Shown here: piece by piece, positions 16,297-24,584 of the stretch
Layout of the letters: each line of letters opens with the position of its first letter
Position numbering within the stretch: the first letter of the stretch is position 1
Made by a program: the position numbers and the translations under genes
Notes under the pieces: model-generated
The model's database searches: none
What the model was told of the DNA's origin: nothing
What the model saw: only the letters and a program-made list of their open reading frames with translations
Assembly: GCF_000166135.1 (NCBI RefSeq)
Contig: NC_014666.1
Location: 7,068,001 to 7,132,000 of the forward strand
Direction of reading: 5' to 3'
Source of the DNA: Pseudofrankia inefficax
GTDB taxonomy: Bacteria; Actinomycetota; Actinomycetes; Frankiales; Frankiaceae
Length of the DNA: 64,000 nt

Positions 16297-17648
16297 CCAC
16301 GGCCGAGCTCGGCACCGCGACGACGGGCGACGCCGTCGACCTCTACGACCCGGACAGCTACGCCGCCGGCCCGCCGCACGCCACGTTCGCCGCGTTGCGG
16401 CGGGCGGCCCCGATCCACTGGCAGCCGGTCGCGGCCGGGCCGGCGGCACCGGGCTACTGGGCGGTGCTCGGCTACGCCGCGGTCGAGGCGGTCCTGTGCG
16501 CGCCTGAGCTGTTCTCCTCCGAGCGCGGCGGGGTCGTGATCGACGACCTGCCGGCCGACCGGCTTGCCCAGATGCGGAACATGCTGCTGGCGATGGACCC
16601 GCCGCGTCATCGCGACTACCGCCGGCCCCTCGCGCACCGGTTCACCCACCGCGCGATCGCCCTGCTGGAGGATCGGGTCCGCGCCGCCACCCGGGCGATC
16701 ATGAGTGAGGCCGCGGAGCGCGGGGCCGCCGCCGGCACGGTCGAGTTCGTCGGCAAGGTCGCCGGCCAGCTGCCGACCCGCGTGGTCGGTGAGCTGATGG
16801 GCCTGCCTCCCGCGGACTGGGACTACGTCCACGGCCTCGCCCAGCTCCTCAACCGCGGCCAGGACGACGACTACGGCGCCACGGCCACCGGCGCCACGGC
16901 CGGCGAGAGCGCCGCCCCGGCGGCGCCAGAACCGGCGGCGCCGGCACCAACGCCGTCAGAACCAACGCCGTCAGAACCAACGGCGCCAGAACCGGTGCCG
17001 CCGACGGTGGAGATGGCGCTGTACGCGGCCGCCTTCGCCGCGCGGCGGCGCGGCGAGCCGCCGCGCGAGGACCTGACCACCCTGCTGCTGGCCGGCGACT
17101 TCGGCGGCAGGACCATGTCCGACCTCGACTACGGCAGTTTCTTCGTCCAGCTGGTCACCGCCGGCAACGACACGACCCAGACGATGCTGTCCGCCGGGTT
17201 GAGCGCCCTGCTGGACCACCCGGACCAGCTGGCGGCGCTGCGCACGGACCCGGCGCTCATTCCCGGGGCGGTCGAGGAGATCCTGCGATGGGCGAACCCG
17301 CTGCACTACTTCCGTCGCACCGCCCTCGCCGACACCGAGCTCGCCGGCCGCCAGATCCGCGCCGGCGACCGGTTGGCCACCTATTTCACGGCGGCGAACC
17401 GGGACGAGTCCGTCTTCGACGACCCGGACTCCTTCGACATCCGACGCTCCCCCAATCGCCATCTCTCCTTCGGCAAGGGTGAGCATTTCTGCCTCGGCGC
17501 CCATCTGGCCCGGTTGGAGGGCCGAGTGTTCTTCGAGGAGCTGCTCACCGCCTTCCGCGACATCGAGCGGGCCGGTGCGGCAGTGCGGGTCCGCTCCAAC
17601 CTGAACAACGCCTTCAAGTCGCTCCCGGTCCGGCTGACCCCGGCCTAG
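16293..17648 (+). CDS. Cytochrome P450 with low-complexity insertion
   Basis: A 451-residue P450. The I-helix oxygen-activation motif AGNDTT is at 290-295, the ExxR at 329-332 and the heme loop FGKGEHFCLG puts the thiolate at Cys400. The start overlaps the cupin stop. The odd feature is residues 196-237, a Gly/Ala/Thr then Pro-Ser-Glu-Thr stretch with tandem PSEPT repeats, coded by near-identical 15 bp units. It falls before the I helix, in the F-G loop area that normally forms the substrate lid; other P450s have no such insert there. All catalytic motifs are intact, so the enzyme is probably active. Electron partners are not encoded nearby. Confidence 0.93.
   Translation: MTTAELGTATTGDAVDLYDPDSYAAGPPHATFAALRRAAPIHWQPVAAGPAAPGYWAVLGYAAVEAVLCAPELFSSERGGVVIDDLPADRLAQMRNMLLAMDPPRHRDYRRPLAHRFTHRAIALLEDRVRAATRAIMSEAAERGAAAGTVEFVGKVAGQLPTRVVGELMGLPPADWDYVHGLAQLLNRGQDDDYGATATGATAGESAAPAAPEPAAPAPTPSEPTPSEPTAPEPVPPTVEMALYAAAFAARRRGEPPREDLTTLLLAGDFGGRTMSDLDYGSFFVQLVTAGNDTTQTMLSAGLSALLDHPDQLAALRTDPALIPGAVEEILRWANPLHYFRRTALADTELAGRQIRAGDRLATYFTAANRDESVFDDPDSFDIRRSPNRHLSFGKGEHFCLGAHLARLEGRVFFEELLTAFRDIERAGAAVRVRSNLNNAFKSLPVRLTPA
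16919..17001 (+). repeat. Coding minisatellite inside the P450 gene
   Basis: GCCGTCAGAACCAAC is repeated in tandem at 16951-16980, flanked by degenerate GCGCCAGAACCGG units. It encodes the PSEPT repeats of the insertion. Units are multiples of 3, so the frame is kept. Confidence 0.75.
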
Positions 17649-17791
17649 GGCCTGCTCCGTCGATCTTCATCTCGCTCGGCGATGCCAGTCCCCATACCCA
17701 ACTGGCGATCTTCGGCAGCTTTCGGCCGCCAGAACCAGCATGATCGCGAACCGCGTATGGATAAATGAGGCATACCGGGCCTAGAAGAACA

Positions 17792-17867
17792 AATTCGATA
17801 CCAAGTCGGCGATCATCATCCCCGCGAGCTCCGCGGGCCGCCGTTGATCGCCAGTTTGGTATCGATT
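17792..17867. repeat. 76 bp palindrome related to the dispersed repeats
   Basis: Arms TTCGATACCAAGTCGGCGATCA and TGATCGCCAGTTTGGTATCGA are complementary with few mismatches and enclose CCCGCGAGCTCCGCGGG. The GGCGATCA/TGATCGCC blocks are those at the ends of the dispersed repeat but here face inwards, as if two half units were joined tail to tail. Confidence 0.65.
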
Positions 17868-18009
17868 CGGCGTGGAGGACCCCCGGGGGGGGCGGCCTTA
17901 GGCCGTCGCGAACAGGGTCGTCACACGGCCGGCGGAGGGCGCACCCGGCGACCGCCCAAGGCCCTGGCCCCAACCCAGCGCTGTGTCCGCGGAGGTCAGC
18001 TCGGCGCGA

Positions 18010-18084
18010 TGATCGCCGTTTTCGCCCTCGGGTGGTCGTGAATCGGGCCTGGCCACAACCATCTGAGGGCCAAACTCGCGATCA
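18010..18084. repeat. Dispersed palindromic repeat, copy 4
   Basis: 75 bp copy, TGATCGCCGTTTTCGCCCTC ... GAGGGCCAAACTCGCGATCA, followed by TGATCA. The centre GGGTGGTCGTGAATCGGGCC is nearly identical to the reverse complement of copy 5 at 24406-24480, so these two are recent relatives in opposite orientation. Confidence 0.82.
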
Positions 18085-18137
18085 TGATCAAGGCGCGGGG
18101 CGGGCCGACCTTGTCGGGAGCGGCACTAGAACGCCGA

Positions 18138-18180
18138 CGGCGGCGGGTAAGCCCTCCGTGGGGAGGGCCACCCGCCGCCG
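18138..18180 (-). terminator. Terminator of the FHA-ABC transporter gene
   Basis: CGGCGGCGGGT and ACCCGCCGCCG (11 bp) with inner CCCTCC/GGAGGG pairing form a strong hairpin 26 bp after the transporter stop codon. Confidence 0.7.
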
Positions 18181-18205
18181 GCGGTCGCGGAGCGGAAGAT
18201 CCGGG

Positions 18206-20779
18206 TCAGGTCGTAGACGGTGCCGCCTTGCGTTTCTTGCCCGTCTTCGGATCGAGCCTGCGTAGCAGCAGCGACGTGATGCCGATGTACGCGAGGCTGA
18301 CGACCAGCCCGGCGGCGACGTCGGTCGCGTACTGCTTGTTCGTGTGCTGGAACAGCGTGTCCTTGATTGGCGCACGCGGGTTGACCGGCACGAACTTGCC
18401 CGGCACTACCTGACCGTTCGAGGTGGCCGGCCGTTGGACGCCCGCCCGGGTGATCGCGTTGAAGTCGGCGTCGGCGGCCATCGCCGCGTAGCCCCACCGG
18501 GCCGGCGAGACGACGGCGACCTGCTCGAGGCCGACCTTGCCGGCGATCGGCACGATGCCCGCGGAGAACACCAGCTGGATCATCGTGACGATGACCAGCA
18601 GCGGCATCGTCTTGTCGGCGTTGTCCACCATCGCCGAGATCACGAGGCCGACCATGCCGGAGGCGAAGCCGACGACGAACACCGCGAGCAGACATTCCAG
18701 CAGCGTGTTACCAAGCGCCAGGTGGCTCGGTGGCTGCCGACCGATCAGGCCGATGACCGTGAACGGGATCGACTGCAGGATCGTGATGATGATCAGAACG
18801 AGAACCTTCGAGCCCACGTAGGCGGCTCTCGACAGGCCGATCGCCCGTTCTCGTTGATAGATCGCCCGTTCCTTGACGATCTCTCTGACCGAGTTCGACA
18901 TGCCCATGAAGCAGGCACACAGAACCATGATCAGGAAGATCGTCGGTGCATCGGAGTTAGGCGTGAACTTGTCGTGGGTGTCGACGAAGTTTCCGCCGAT
19001 CGCCCGCGGGATCACGCCGAGCACGAACGGGAACGCGATGGCCAGCCGTAGATAGCCCTTGTCGGAGGCGATGACCGCGAACGTTCGTCTTGTCAGGGTG
19101 AACAGCTGGGAGAACACCGACTGTTGCCGGATGCTCGGCAGCTCCTCCGGCGCGGGCCTGGCCGACGGCGCGGTGACCGAGGCGGGCACGTAGTGCCGCG
19201 ACTGGCGGAACCGGGCCGCGGACTCGGAGCCCGGGTTCTCCTGCAGGTTGAGGAAGACCCACGGGTAGCCGTCCGCGCCGAAGAACGGCAGCGCGTCCTG
19301 CGGCGGGCCGAAGTAGGCGACGTAACCACCCGGCGCGAGCACCAGGATGTAGTCACACAGGTCGAGCTGCGCCACCGAGTGGGTGACGACGACGACGGTG
19401 CGGCCGTCGTCGGCGAGCTTGCGCAGCGACTGCATGACCTGCAGGTCCATGCCCGGGTCGAGACCGGACGTCGGCTCGTCCAAGTAGAGCAGGGTCGGGC
19501 GGGTCAGCAGCTCCAGCGCCACCGAGGTCCGCTTGCGCTGTCCGCCGGACAGCCGCGAGACGACCGTGTTCGCGTGGCTGGTGAGGTTCAGCTCCTGGAG
19601 CACCTCGTCCACCCGGGCGCTGCGCTCGGCCGAGGTCACGTCCGGCGGGAACCGCAGCTCCGCGCCGAACTCGAGCGCCTTCCGCACGGTCAGCGTGGTG
19701 TGCAGGATGTCGTCCTGCGGCACGTAGCCGATGCGGCGGCGAAGCTCGTCGTACTCGGTGTAGAGGTCTCGGCCCGCGTACCGGACCGTGCCCTGGTCGG
19801 CCGGCCGGAAGCCGGTCAGCGCGTTGAGCAGCGTCGACTTGCCGGCGCCCGAGGGGCCGACGACGCCGAGCAGCGCCCGGCCGGGCAGCCGGAAGGTCAT
19901 GTCGTGCATGAGCTGCTTCTCGCCGGCCCACACGTTGAGGTGCTCGGCCTCGAAGCTGACGTCACCGGAGTCGACGTACTCGACGAGCAGGTTGCCCTCG
20001 AGCTGGAAGACGTGGTGGCCGACGGCGATGACGTCGCCCTGCTTGACCTGCGCGCGCTGGATCCGGCGGCCGTTGTGGAACGTGCCGTTCGCGGAGTCCA
20101 TGTCGATGAGGTCGACGTTCGGGCCGCGGACGGTCAGCGAGGCGTGATGGCGGGACGCGAGCAGGTCGGTGATGACGACGTCGTTGTCGCGGGCGCGACC
20201 GATCGTCATCGTCCCCTGGCGCAGCGGGTAGGTGTTGCTGCGCTCGTGCTCGCGGTCCAGCCGGGTGTGGCCGCTGACCTCGGCCGGGTCGGCGGCGGGA
20301 CTCGCGGCGGGCTGGCCGTTGTAGGTGCCACGGCGGCCGGCGTCGTGGTCCTCGCGGCGCGTCGGGCGGGTGGGCCGGTTCGACGTGCGCGGCGGGCTGT
20401 ACCCGGTCTGGTTGGGCAGCATGGTCTGCATGTCGGCGTCCCCGCTGTACGGGTCGTCGTACGGGGACCGCTGCGACGGAAGCTCGTCGAGGATGATGAC
20501 CTCGGGGCCGGTGGGCGTGCCCAGCCGGAACCGGGTCTCACCCCGGACCTCGACGGTGTTCAGCATCCGGCTGCCGTCGAACCAGGTGCCGTTCGAACTG
20601 ACGTCCCGGACGGCCCAGCCGTAGTCGGTCTCCTCGATCATCAGATGCTGCCGGGAGACCCGGCTGTCCGCGATCACATAGTCTGCGTTGCGGGCTCGGC
20701 CGATGATGAACCGCGGTTGTCCCGTGGGCACGATCACCTGGCCGGCCTCGCTGCTTATCTTCAGAACGGCCGTAGGCAC
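18206..20779 (-). CDS. FHA-domain ABC transporter, ATPase fused to permease (Rv1747-like)
   Basis: An 857-residue half-transporter. Order: FHA domain 1 (about 1-95, FIIGRARNADYVI and SRQHLMI), FHA domain 2 (about 185-270, IGRARDNDVVI and ASRHHASL), ABC ATPase (about 275-510; Walker A GPSGAGKST, signature LSGGQRKR, Walker B LLYLDEPTSGLD), then six predicted transmembrane helices (about 590-840). This is the architecture of mycobacterial Rv1747, an exporter whose FHA domains are bound and phosphorylated by a Ser/Thr kinase. GTG start with AAGGGGG upstream. Between the FHA domains is a disordered linker that could hold phospho-Thr sites. The kinase at 12833-15067 is the obvious local candidate. 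Substrate unknown; cell-envelope lipids are likely by analogy. Confidence 0.94.
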   Translation of the reverse strand: MPTAVLKISSEAGQVIVPTGQPRFIIGRARNADYVIADSRVSRQHLMIEETDYGWAVRDVSSNGTWFDGSRMLNTVEVRGETRFRLGTPTGPEVIILDELPSQRSPYDDPYSGDADMQTMLPNQTGYSPPRTSNRPTRPTRREDHDAGRRGTYNGQPAASPAADPAEVSGHTRLDREHERSNTYPLRQGTMTIGRARDNDVVITDLLASRHHASLTVRGPNVDLIDMDSANGTFHNGRRIQRAQVKQGDVIAVGHHVFQLEGNLLVEYVDSGDVSFEAEHLNVWAGEKQLMHDMTFRLPGRALLGVVGPSGAGKSTLLNALTGFRPADQGTVRYAGRDLYTEYDELRRRIGYVPQDDILHTTLTVRKALEFGAELRFPPDVTSAERSARVDEVLQELNLTSHANTVVSRLSGGQRKRTSVALELLTRPTLLYLDEPTSGLDPGMDLQVMQSLRKLADDGRTVVVVTHSVAQLDLCDYILVLAPGGYVAYFGPPQDALPFFGADGYPWVFLNLQENPGSESAARFRQSRHYVPASVTAPSARPAPEELPSIRQQSVFSQLFTLTRRTFAVIASDKGYLRLAIAFPFVLGVIPRAIGGNFVDTHDKFTPNSDAPTIFLIMVLCACFMGMSNSVREIVKERAIYQRERAIGLSRAAYVGSKVLVLIIITILQSIPFTVIGLIGRQPPSHLALGNTLLECLLAVFVVGFASGMVGLVISAMVDNADKTMPLLVIVTMIQLVFSAGIVPIAGKVGLEQVAVVSPARWGYAAMAADADFNAITRAGVQRPATSNGQVVPGKFVPVNPRAPIKDTLFQHTNKQYATDVAAGLVVSLAYIGITSLLLRRLDPKTGKKRKAAPSTT

Positions 20780-21387
20780 GTGTTTCCCCCTTCAGGACGG
20801 GACGCTGGCCGGACTGCCCCGCCAAACTCGCACTGTCCGACTGCCACCGGTCCTGCCAGGACCGATACGCTCCCGCCCCGGGACGCTCCCGAAGCGCGGA
20901 ACGTGTAGTGCCGCGGTGTCACTACCGAACCAACCTCGTCTCTCGAACTGCGACAGTCTCTCGAACTGCCCGGGTCCCGAAACGACCGATCTTGCGGGAT
21001 GTCCGGATCGTAGCGTCGCGTGGCCCGCTGCGAACCGGCCGGGTGACGGCGTCGACGGCCCGGGAGCTCACCAGCCTCCGGTTTCTCAGCGTGTCCGGCC
21101 CCGCCCGTACGCACGGGCCATAACCGAGCACGTACCGTAAGGTTCACGGCGCCTCGGGTTCGCCCCGTCGCCGTGTCCACGGCACCACCCTCAACCATCC
21201 AGACTCCCGCTCCGCTTCGGAGACGACCAGGCAGGGACGGCAGCGCGGACGCGCCACCACCCCGTCGCGACGAAGGTACCGATCCCGGCCGTACTCAGCC
21301 GGGCCGGACGGGTTCGAGCATCCTCTTCGGTGACCCCGAACCTGCTGCCCTGTCGGGCAACCGACCGAGGTCACGGCACCTGAGGCG
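20780..21387. other. 608 bp intergenic region upstream of the FHA-ABC gene
   Basis: No gene found. At 20938-20951 and 20956-20969 the 14-mer GTCTCTCGAACTGC occurs twice with an 18 bp period, 160-190 bp upstream of the transporter start, a possible direct-repeat regulator site. Confidence 0.45.
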
Positions 21388-22989
21388 CTACTTCTTCGCC
21401 GCGGGTGCGGCGGGCAGGACGACGTTCTTGGCGGTCGCGCTCACCGAGAGGCCCGTCGCCGTCGATCCGGCGCTGACGATCGTCAGGCTGAACGGCAGGT
21501 TGTCCGGCAGCGGGATCGGGATCGCGGCGCCGAGCTGCTTCGGAATCGGGACATTGGCGCCGATCCCGCCGACGTCGAACGACAGGCCGGTCGGGTTGAT
21601 GAACAGCTTGTTGTTCTGGACGTTGAAGGCCCCGGTGCCGCTGAAGGTGCCGCTCTGGCCGCCGAGCAGGCTGCCGATCACGGGCACGTCCAGGGTGGTC
21701 TTGCCGGTGACCTTCACCTGCTTGCCGCCGTCGACCGGCGTCAGGCGCAGGTGGAAGGTCTTGTCGGTGTCCAGGAACTTGTTGAGATCGTCATAGTTGA
21801 TCATGACCGTCGCCGCGACGTTGTCGACCGGGACCTTGCCGACCTTGTTCGAGATCGCGTCGGTGAACGGCACGTGCACGCCCCGCAGATGCGCGTCCAC
21901 CGCGGCGATCTTCGGGCCGTCCGGCGTCGTCGGGATGTCCTCCAGGGAGACGCCGATGTCCTTGAACTTGCCGAACAGCACCTGGGTGAGGAACGGGAAC
22001 CCGCCGATGCTGACCTTGCGGATGATCGGCGGCTGCTGGCCCGGCTTGAGGTTCGCGGCGACGGCGGTGTCGACCTGCTTGCGCATCTGGCCGACGGCGA
22101 CGTGCGCGGCCAGCCGGTCCACCGGGATCGCCAGGACCAACAGCACCAGCACGACGATCAGCGCGATCTTGCGGCCGCGCCTGCGCCGCCGCTTCGGCGG
22201 TGGCTGGTCACCGAGCGCGACGCCGCCGGTCGAGGGCCCGACCGGCGTGCCACCGGTGCCCGGGCCGGCCTGCGCGTAGCCGTCCCGCGCCTGGCCCCCA
22301 GCGGCCCAGCCGTCGGAGCCGTCGGCGGACCAGGCCGCCGTGACCGGGTCCGGACCGCCTCGGCCGCCGAGGTCCTTGCCGCCGGACGGCTGGCCGTATG
22401 TGTACTCGGTGGTCTCGGCCGGCCGGTTGCCGCGGGCGCCGTAGCCGAGGTACTCGGTCGACTCGCCGGGCCGGGCCGGCGGCGTCCCGGAGTCGGAGCC
22501 CGGGCGGTCGAACCGCGCGGCTGGCCGGTCCTGCCCGGATCTGCCGCCGGACCGGTCGGCACCGCCAGACCGGTCGGACCGGGACGTCGCCGGCGGGGAC
22601 GATCGGCGGGTCGGCGGGACCGGCGGCGGGAACTCGCCGGGGCGCGGGGTCGGGTATCGCTCGGCCGGGATGCCTGGCTGCGAGGTGTAGCCGGCCCGGC
22701 CCGGGCCCGCGTCGCGGCGCGGGCGGGAGGTCTGCTCGCCACCGCCGGAGCCCGCGGGGGCACCACGGCCGGCCGATCCGCCGGACTTCCCGTCCCGGCC
22801 GGGCGCGGGCTTGAACCAGTCGACCGGCGGGGGCGGGCCAGCCGGGCGGAACGAGTCAGCGGGCGGCGGCGGCGCGCTCGGCGCACCCGGGCGCGCCGGC
22901 GTCGGGCGCGCGGGCTCACCGGGCCGCGGGCGCCGGACACTGGTCGCCTCGCCCGGCTCGTACCCGTCGTCGTCTGCTGGGTTGTTCAC
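21388..22989 (-). CDS. DUF2993 / LmeA-like phospholipid-binding protein with disordered N-terminus
   Basis: A 533-residue protein in three parts: a long Pro/Arg/Gly-rich, disordered cytoplasmic N-terminus (about 1-265), a transmembrane helix (KIALIVVLVLLVLAIPVD) preceded by PPKRRRRRGR, and a C-terminal DUF2993 domain (about 295-533; DTAVAANLKP, ISIGGFPFLTQ-type pattern, LGAAIPIPLPDNLPF). Mycobacterial LmeA of this family is a periplasmic lipid-binding protein needed for lipomannan elongation. I chose the GTG at 22987-22989 because GGGAG lies 8 bp before it; an ATG at 23004 is possible. The long N-terminal part is not usual for LmeA and may be a phosphorylation target. Minus strand like the FHA-ABC gene but separated from it. 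Confidence 0.83.
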   Translation of the reverse strand: MNNPADDDGYEPGEATSVRRPRPGEPARPTPARPGAPSAPPPPADSFRPAGPPPPVDWFKPAPGRDGKSGGSAGRGAPAGSGGGEQTSRPRRDAGPGRAGYTSQPGIPAERYPTPRPGEFPPPVPPTRRSSPPATSRSDRSGGADRSGGRSGQDRPAARFDRPGSDSGTPPARPGESTEYLGYGARGNRPAETTEYTYGQPSGGKDLGGRGGPDPVTAAWSADGSDGWAAGGQARDGYAQAGPGTGGTPVGPSTGGVALGDQPPPKRRRRRGRKIALIVVLVLLVLAIPVDRLAAHVAVGQMRKQVDTAVAANLKPGQQPPIIRKVSIGGFPFLTQVLFGKFKDIGVSLEDIPTTPDGPKIAAVDAHLRGVHVPFTDAISNKVGKVPVDNVAATVMINYDDLNKFLDTDKTFHLRLTPVDGGKQVKVTGKTTLDVPVIGSLLGGQSGTFSGTGAFNVQNNKLFINPTGLSFDVGGIGANVPIPKQLGAAIPIPLPDNLPFSLTIVSAGSTATGLSVSATAKNVVLPAAPAAKK

Positions 22990-23176
22990 GGGGTCATCTC
23001 CCATCAGGGGCACGCCGACCCACGCGCGCGAGGACGTCCCCACCCCGTCGGCTCATCCACCGGATGGTCGCACGTCCAGCACCTCTTGGGAGCGTCGAGG
23101 GTCCGATCGCCCACCGCGATCCGCTGTCCGCTTTCCGACGTTTCCCCGGGCCGCCCCGCCGACGGCGGCGCAAGCG

Positions 23177-23935
23177 TCAGACCTCCAGCGGAAGCGTCGC
23201 GGCGGGGCGGCGCGGGCCGGCGGGTGCCAGCCGGAAGACGGCGCCGCGGGGCGCCGCGTAGGCCTGCCAGAAATGGTCCGCGACCGCGGCCGGGCGCAGC
23301 GGGCCGGCCGGGCCGACCCGGCCGTCGAGCACCACCGTCCGCATCCGGATGCCCTGGTCGGCGAGCGTCGGGCCGACGGCGCCGGCGAGCGCGGCCAGCC
23401 CGGCCTTGCCCGCGGCGAGCGCGAACCGCCCACCGGCCGGCTCGGTACGGTTCCCCGCGACCGTGACCAGGATCGTCGCGCCCACCCGGTCCACCAGCAG
23501 CGGCGTGGCCGCCTGCACGGCGGTGAGCGCGCCGGTCACGTTCACGGCGAGCGTCTGGTTCAGGGCGTCGGCCGGCACGGAGAACGCGCTGCCGCGGATG
23601 GACAGCTTCGCGTTGTAGACCAGCACCGTCAGGCCGCCGAGGTCCGCGGCGAGGCCCGCGAGGGTCGTCGCGAAGCCGGCGGCGTCGGTGACGTCGGCGA
23701 CGGCGCCGCGCATCGTCAGCCCGGCGCTGGCCAGCTCCTCGGTCAGCCGGCCGAGGGTGTCCGTCGACCGGGCCACGACGCCGAGCCGGAAGCCCTCCAG
23801 CCCGAACCGGATCAGCAGCTCGGCACCGAACGCGGACCCGGGCCCGACGAGCACCAGACCACGGCTCGCCGGGGGCCGCGGTGACTCGGGCTCCGGGCCG
23901 GCCGGTGACGGCGGTTCCGGTGGCATAGCGCCCAT
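23177..23935 (-). CDS. Degenerate SDR-like protein
   Basis: A 252-residue protein with SDR-like Rossmann fold (GLVLVGPGSAFGAELLIRF, LAVNVTGALTAVQ) but altered motifs: the glycine-rich loop is GPGSAFG, NNAG is VYNAK, and the YxxxK position reads LAAGK, so the catalytic Tyr is missing. The Lys remains. It likely binds a nucleotide but is not a standard dehydrogenase; a regulatory or structural role is possible. Translation may begin at the first or the second Met (MGAMPPEP). Its neighbours give no clear context. Confidence 0.7.
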   Translation of the reverse strand: MGAMPPEPPSPAGPEPESPRPPASRGLVLVGPGSAFGAELLIRFGLEGFRLGVVARSTDTLGRLTEELASAGLTMRGAVADVTDAAGFATTLAGLAADLGGLTVLVYNAKLSIRGSAFSVPADALNQTLAVNVTGALTAVQAATPLLVDRVGATILVTVAGNRTEPAGGRFALAAGKAGLAALAGAVGPTLADQGIRMRTVVLDGRVGPAGPLRPAAVADHFWQAYAAPRGAVFRLAPAGPRRPAATLPLEV

Positions 23936-24013
23936 CTTGGCCTGCCTACCGGCCGGCGCGCTGCCGGGTTACCGAAAACGCGTTCGAATGGGTGCGGGAG
24001 CCGGCGGGCCGCG

Positions 24014-24199
24014 TCAGCGGCGGGCGAGCTCGCGCGCGCGGCGGGTGCGGTCGAGCTCGGCCTGGGCCCGCAGCGGCGCGCACTTCCGGTAGTAGTACAC
24101 GATCGGCGGGAAGACGATCAGCGGCGGGATCAGCATCAACAGCGCGAAGATCACCACGGCACCAATGACCACTGCGAATCCCTCCAGCCCCCACCGCAT
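24014..24199 (-). CDS. Small single-pass membrane protein
   Basis: A 61-residue frame with a long hydrophobic N-terminal half (FAVVIGAVVIFALLMLIPPL followed by IVFPPIVYYY) and a basic, helical tail rich in Arg. It has the look of a real small membrane protein, but there is no good ribosome site and no recognisable family. It is on the same strand as the degenerate SDR, 78 bp upstream of it. Confidence 0.45.
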   Translation of the reverse strand: MRWGLEGFAVVIGAVVIFALLMLIPPLIVFPPIVYYYRKCAPLRAQAELDRTRRARELARR

Positions 24200-24584
24200 G
24201 GGGGGAAGATCGAAGACCTGCCGCCCGGGCGGGCCAGCCCAGTTCTACTGGATGTCGTAGGCGACCTGTTCAGCGTATCGATCCTGGGCGCGCGACGCCG
24301 CACCCAGGGTGCCCGCGGCCGCCTCCCGGCCTGATCATCGCCGAACTCGCCGGCCGGTGATCGCCGCCTGGGCCCTCCGGCGGCCCCCGCTCCACCCCCT
24401 GATCATGATCGCGAGTGTGGCCCTCGAATGGTTGCGACCAGGCTCGATTCACGACCACCCGAGGGCGAAACCGGCGATCATCTACACCGAGGCGCTAGAT
24501 CGCCGGGTGGCCGAGCTCGGCGGGGAGTGCCGTTTCGATGTGGAGTACCTCCGGGTACGGACTGTGCCTCCGGGCGCGGAGTGC
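24200..24584. other. 385 bp intergenic region with repeat copy 5 and a half-copy
   Basis: No gene. A half-copy TGATCGCCGCCTGGGCCCTC at 24358-24377 precedes the complete repeat at 24406-24480. Confidence 0.55.
24406..24480. repeat. Dispersed palindromic repeat, copy 5 (inverted orientation)
   Basis: 75 bp copy, TGATCGCGAGTGTGGCCCTC ... GAGGGCGAAACCGGCGATCA. Its reverse complement matches copy 4 at about nine of ten positions, including GGGTGGTCGTGAATCG and the trailing ATGATC. Confidence 0.82.

Larger units (their letters stand above)
17649..18205. other. 557 bp intergenic region rich in palindromes
   Basis: Contains a 76 bp palindrome (17792-17867), an isolated ACTGGCGATC half-site near 17702, one full copy of the dispersed repeat (18010-18084) and the terminator of the FHA-ABC gene. 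No gene is seen. Confidence 0.6.

Noticed and set aside
1-17648. Natural-product biosynthetic gene cluster
   Set aside because: P450s, SDRs, a cupin and a monooxygenase are present, but no polyketide, peptide or terpene synthase or other scaffold enzyme is found, so catabolic or tailoring modules are more likely.
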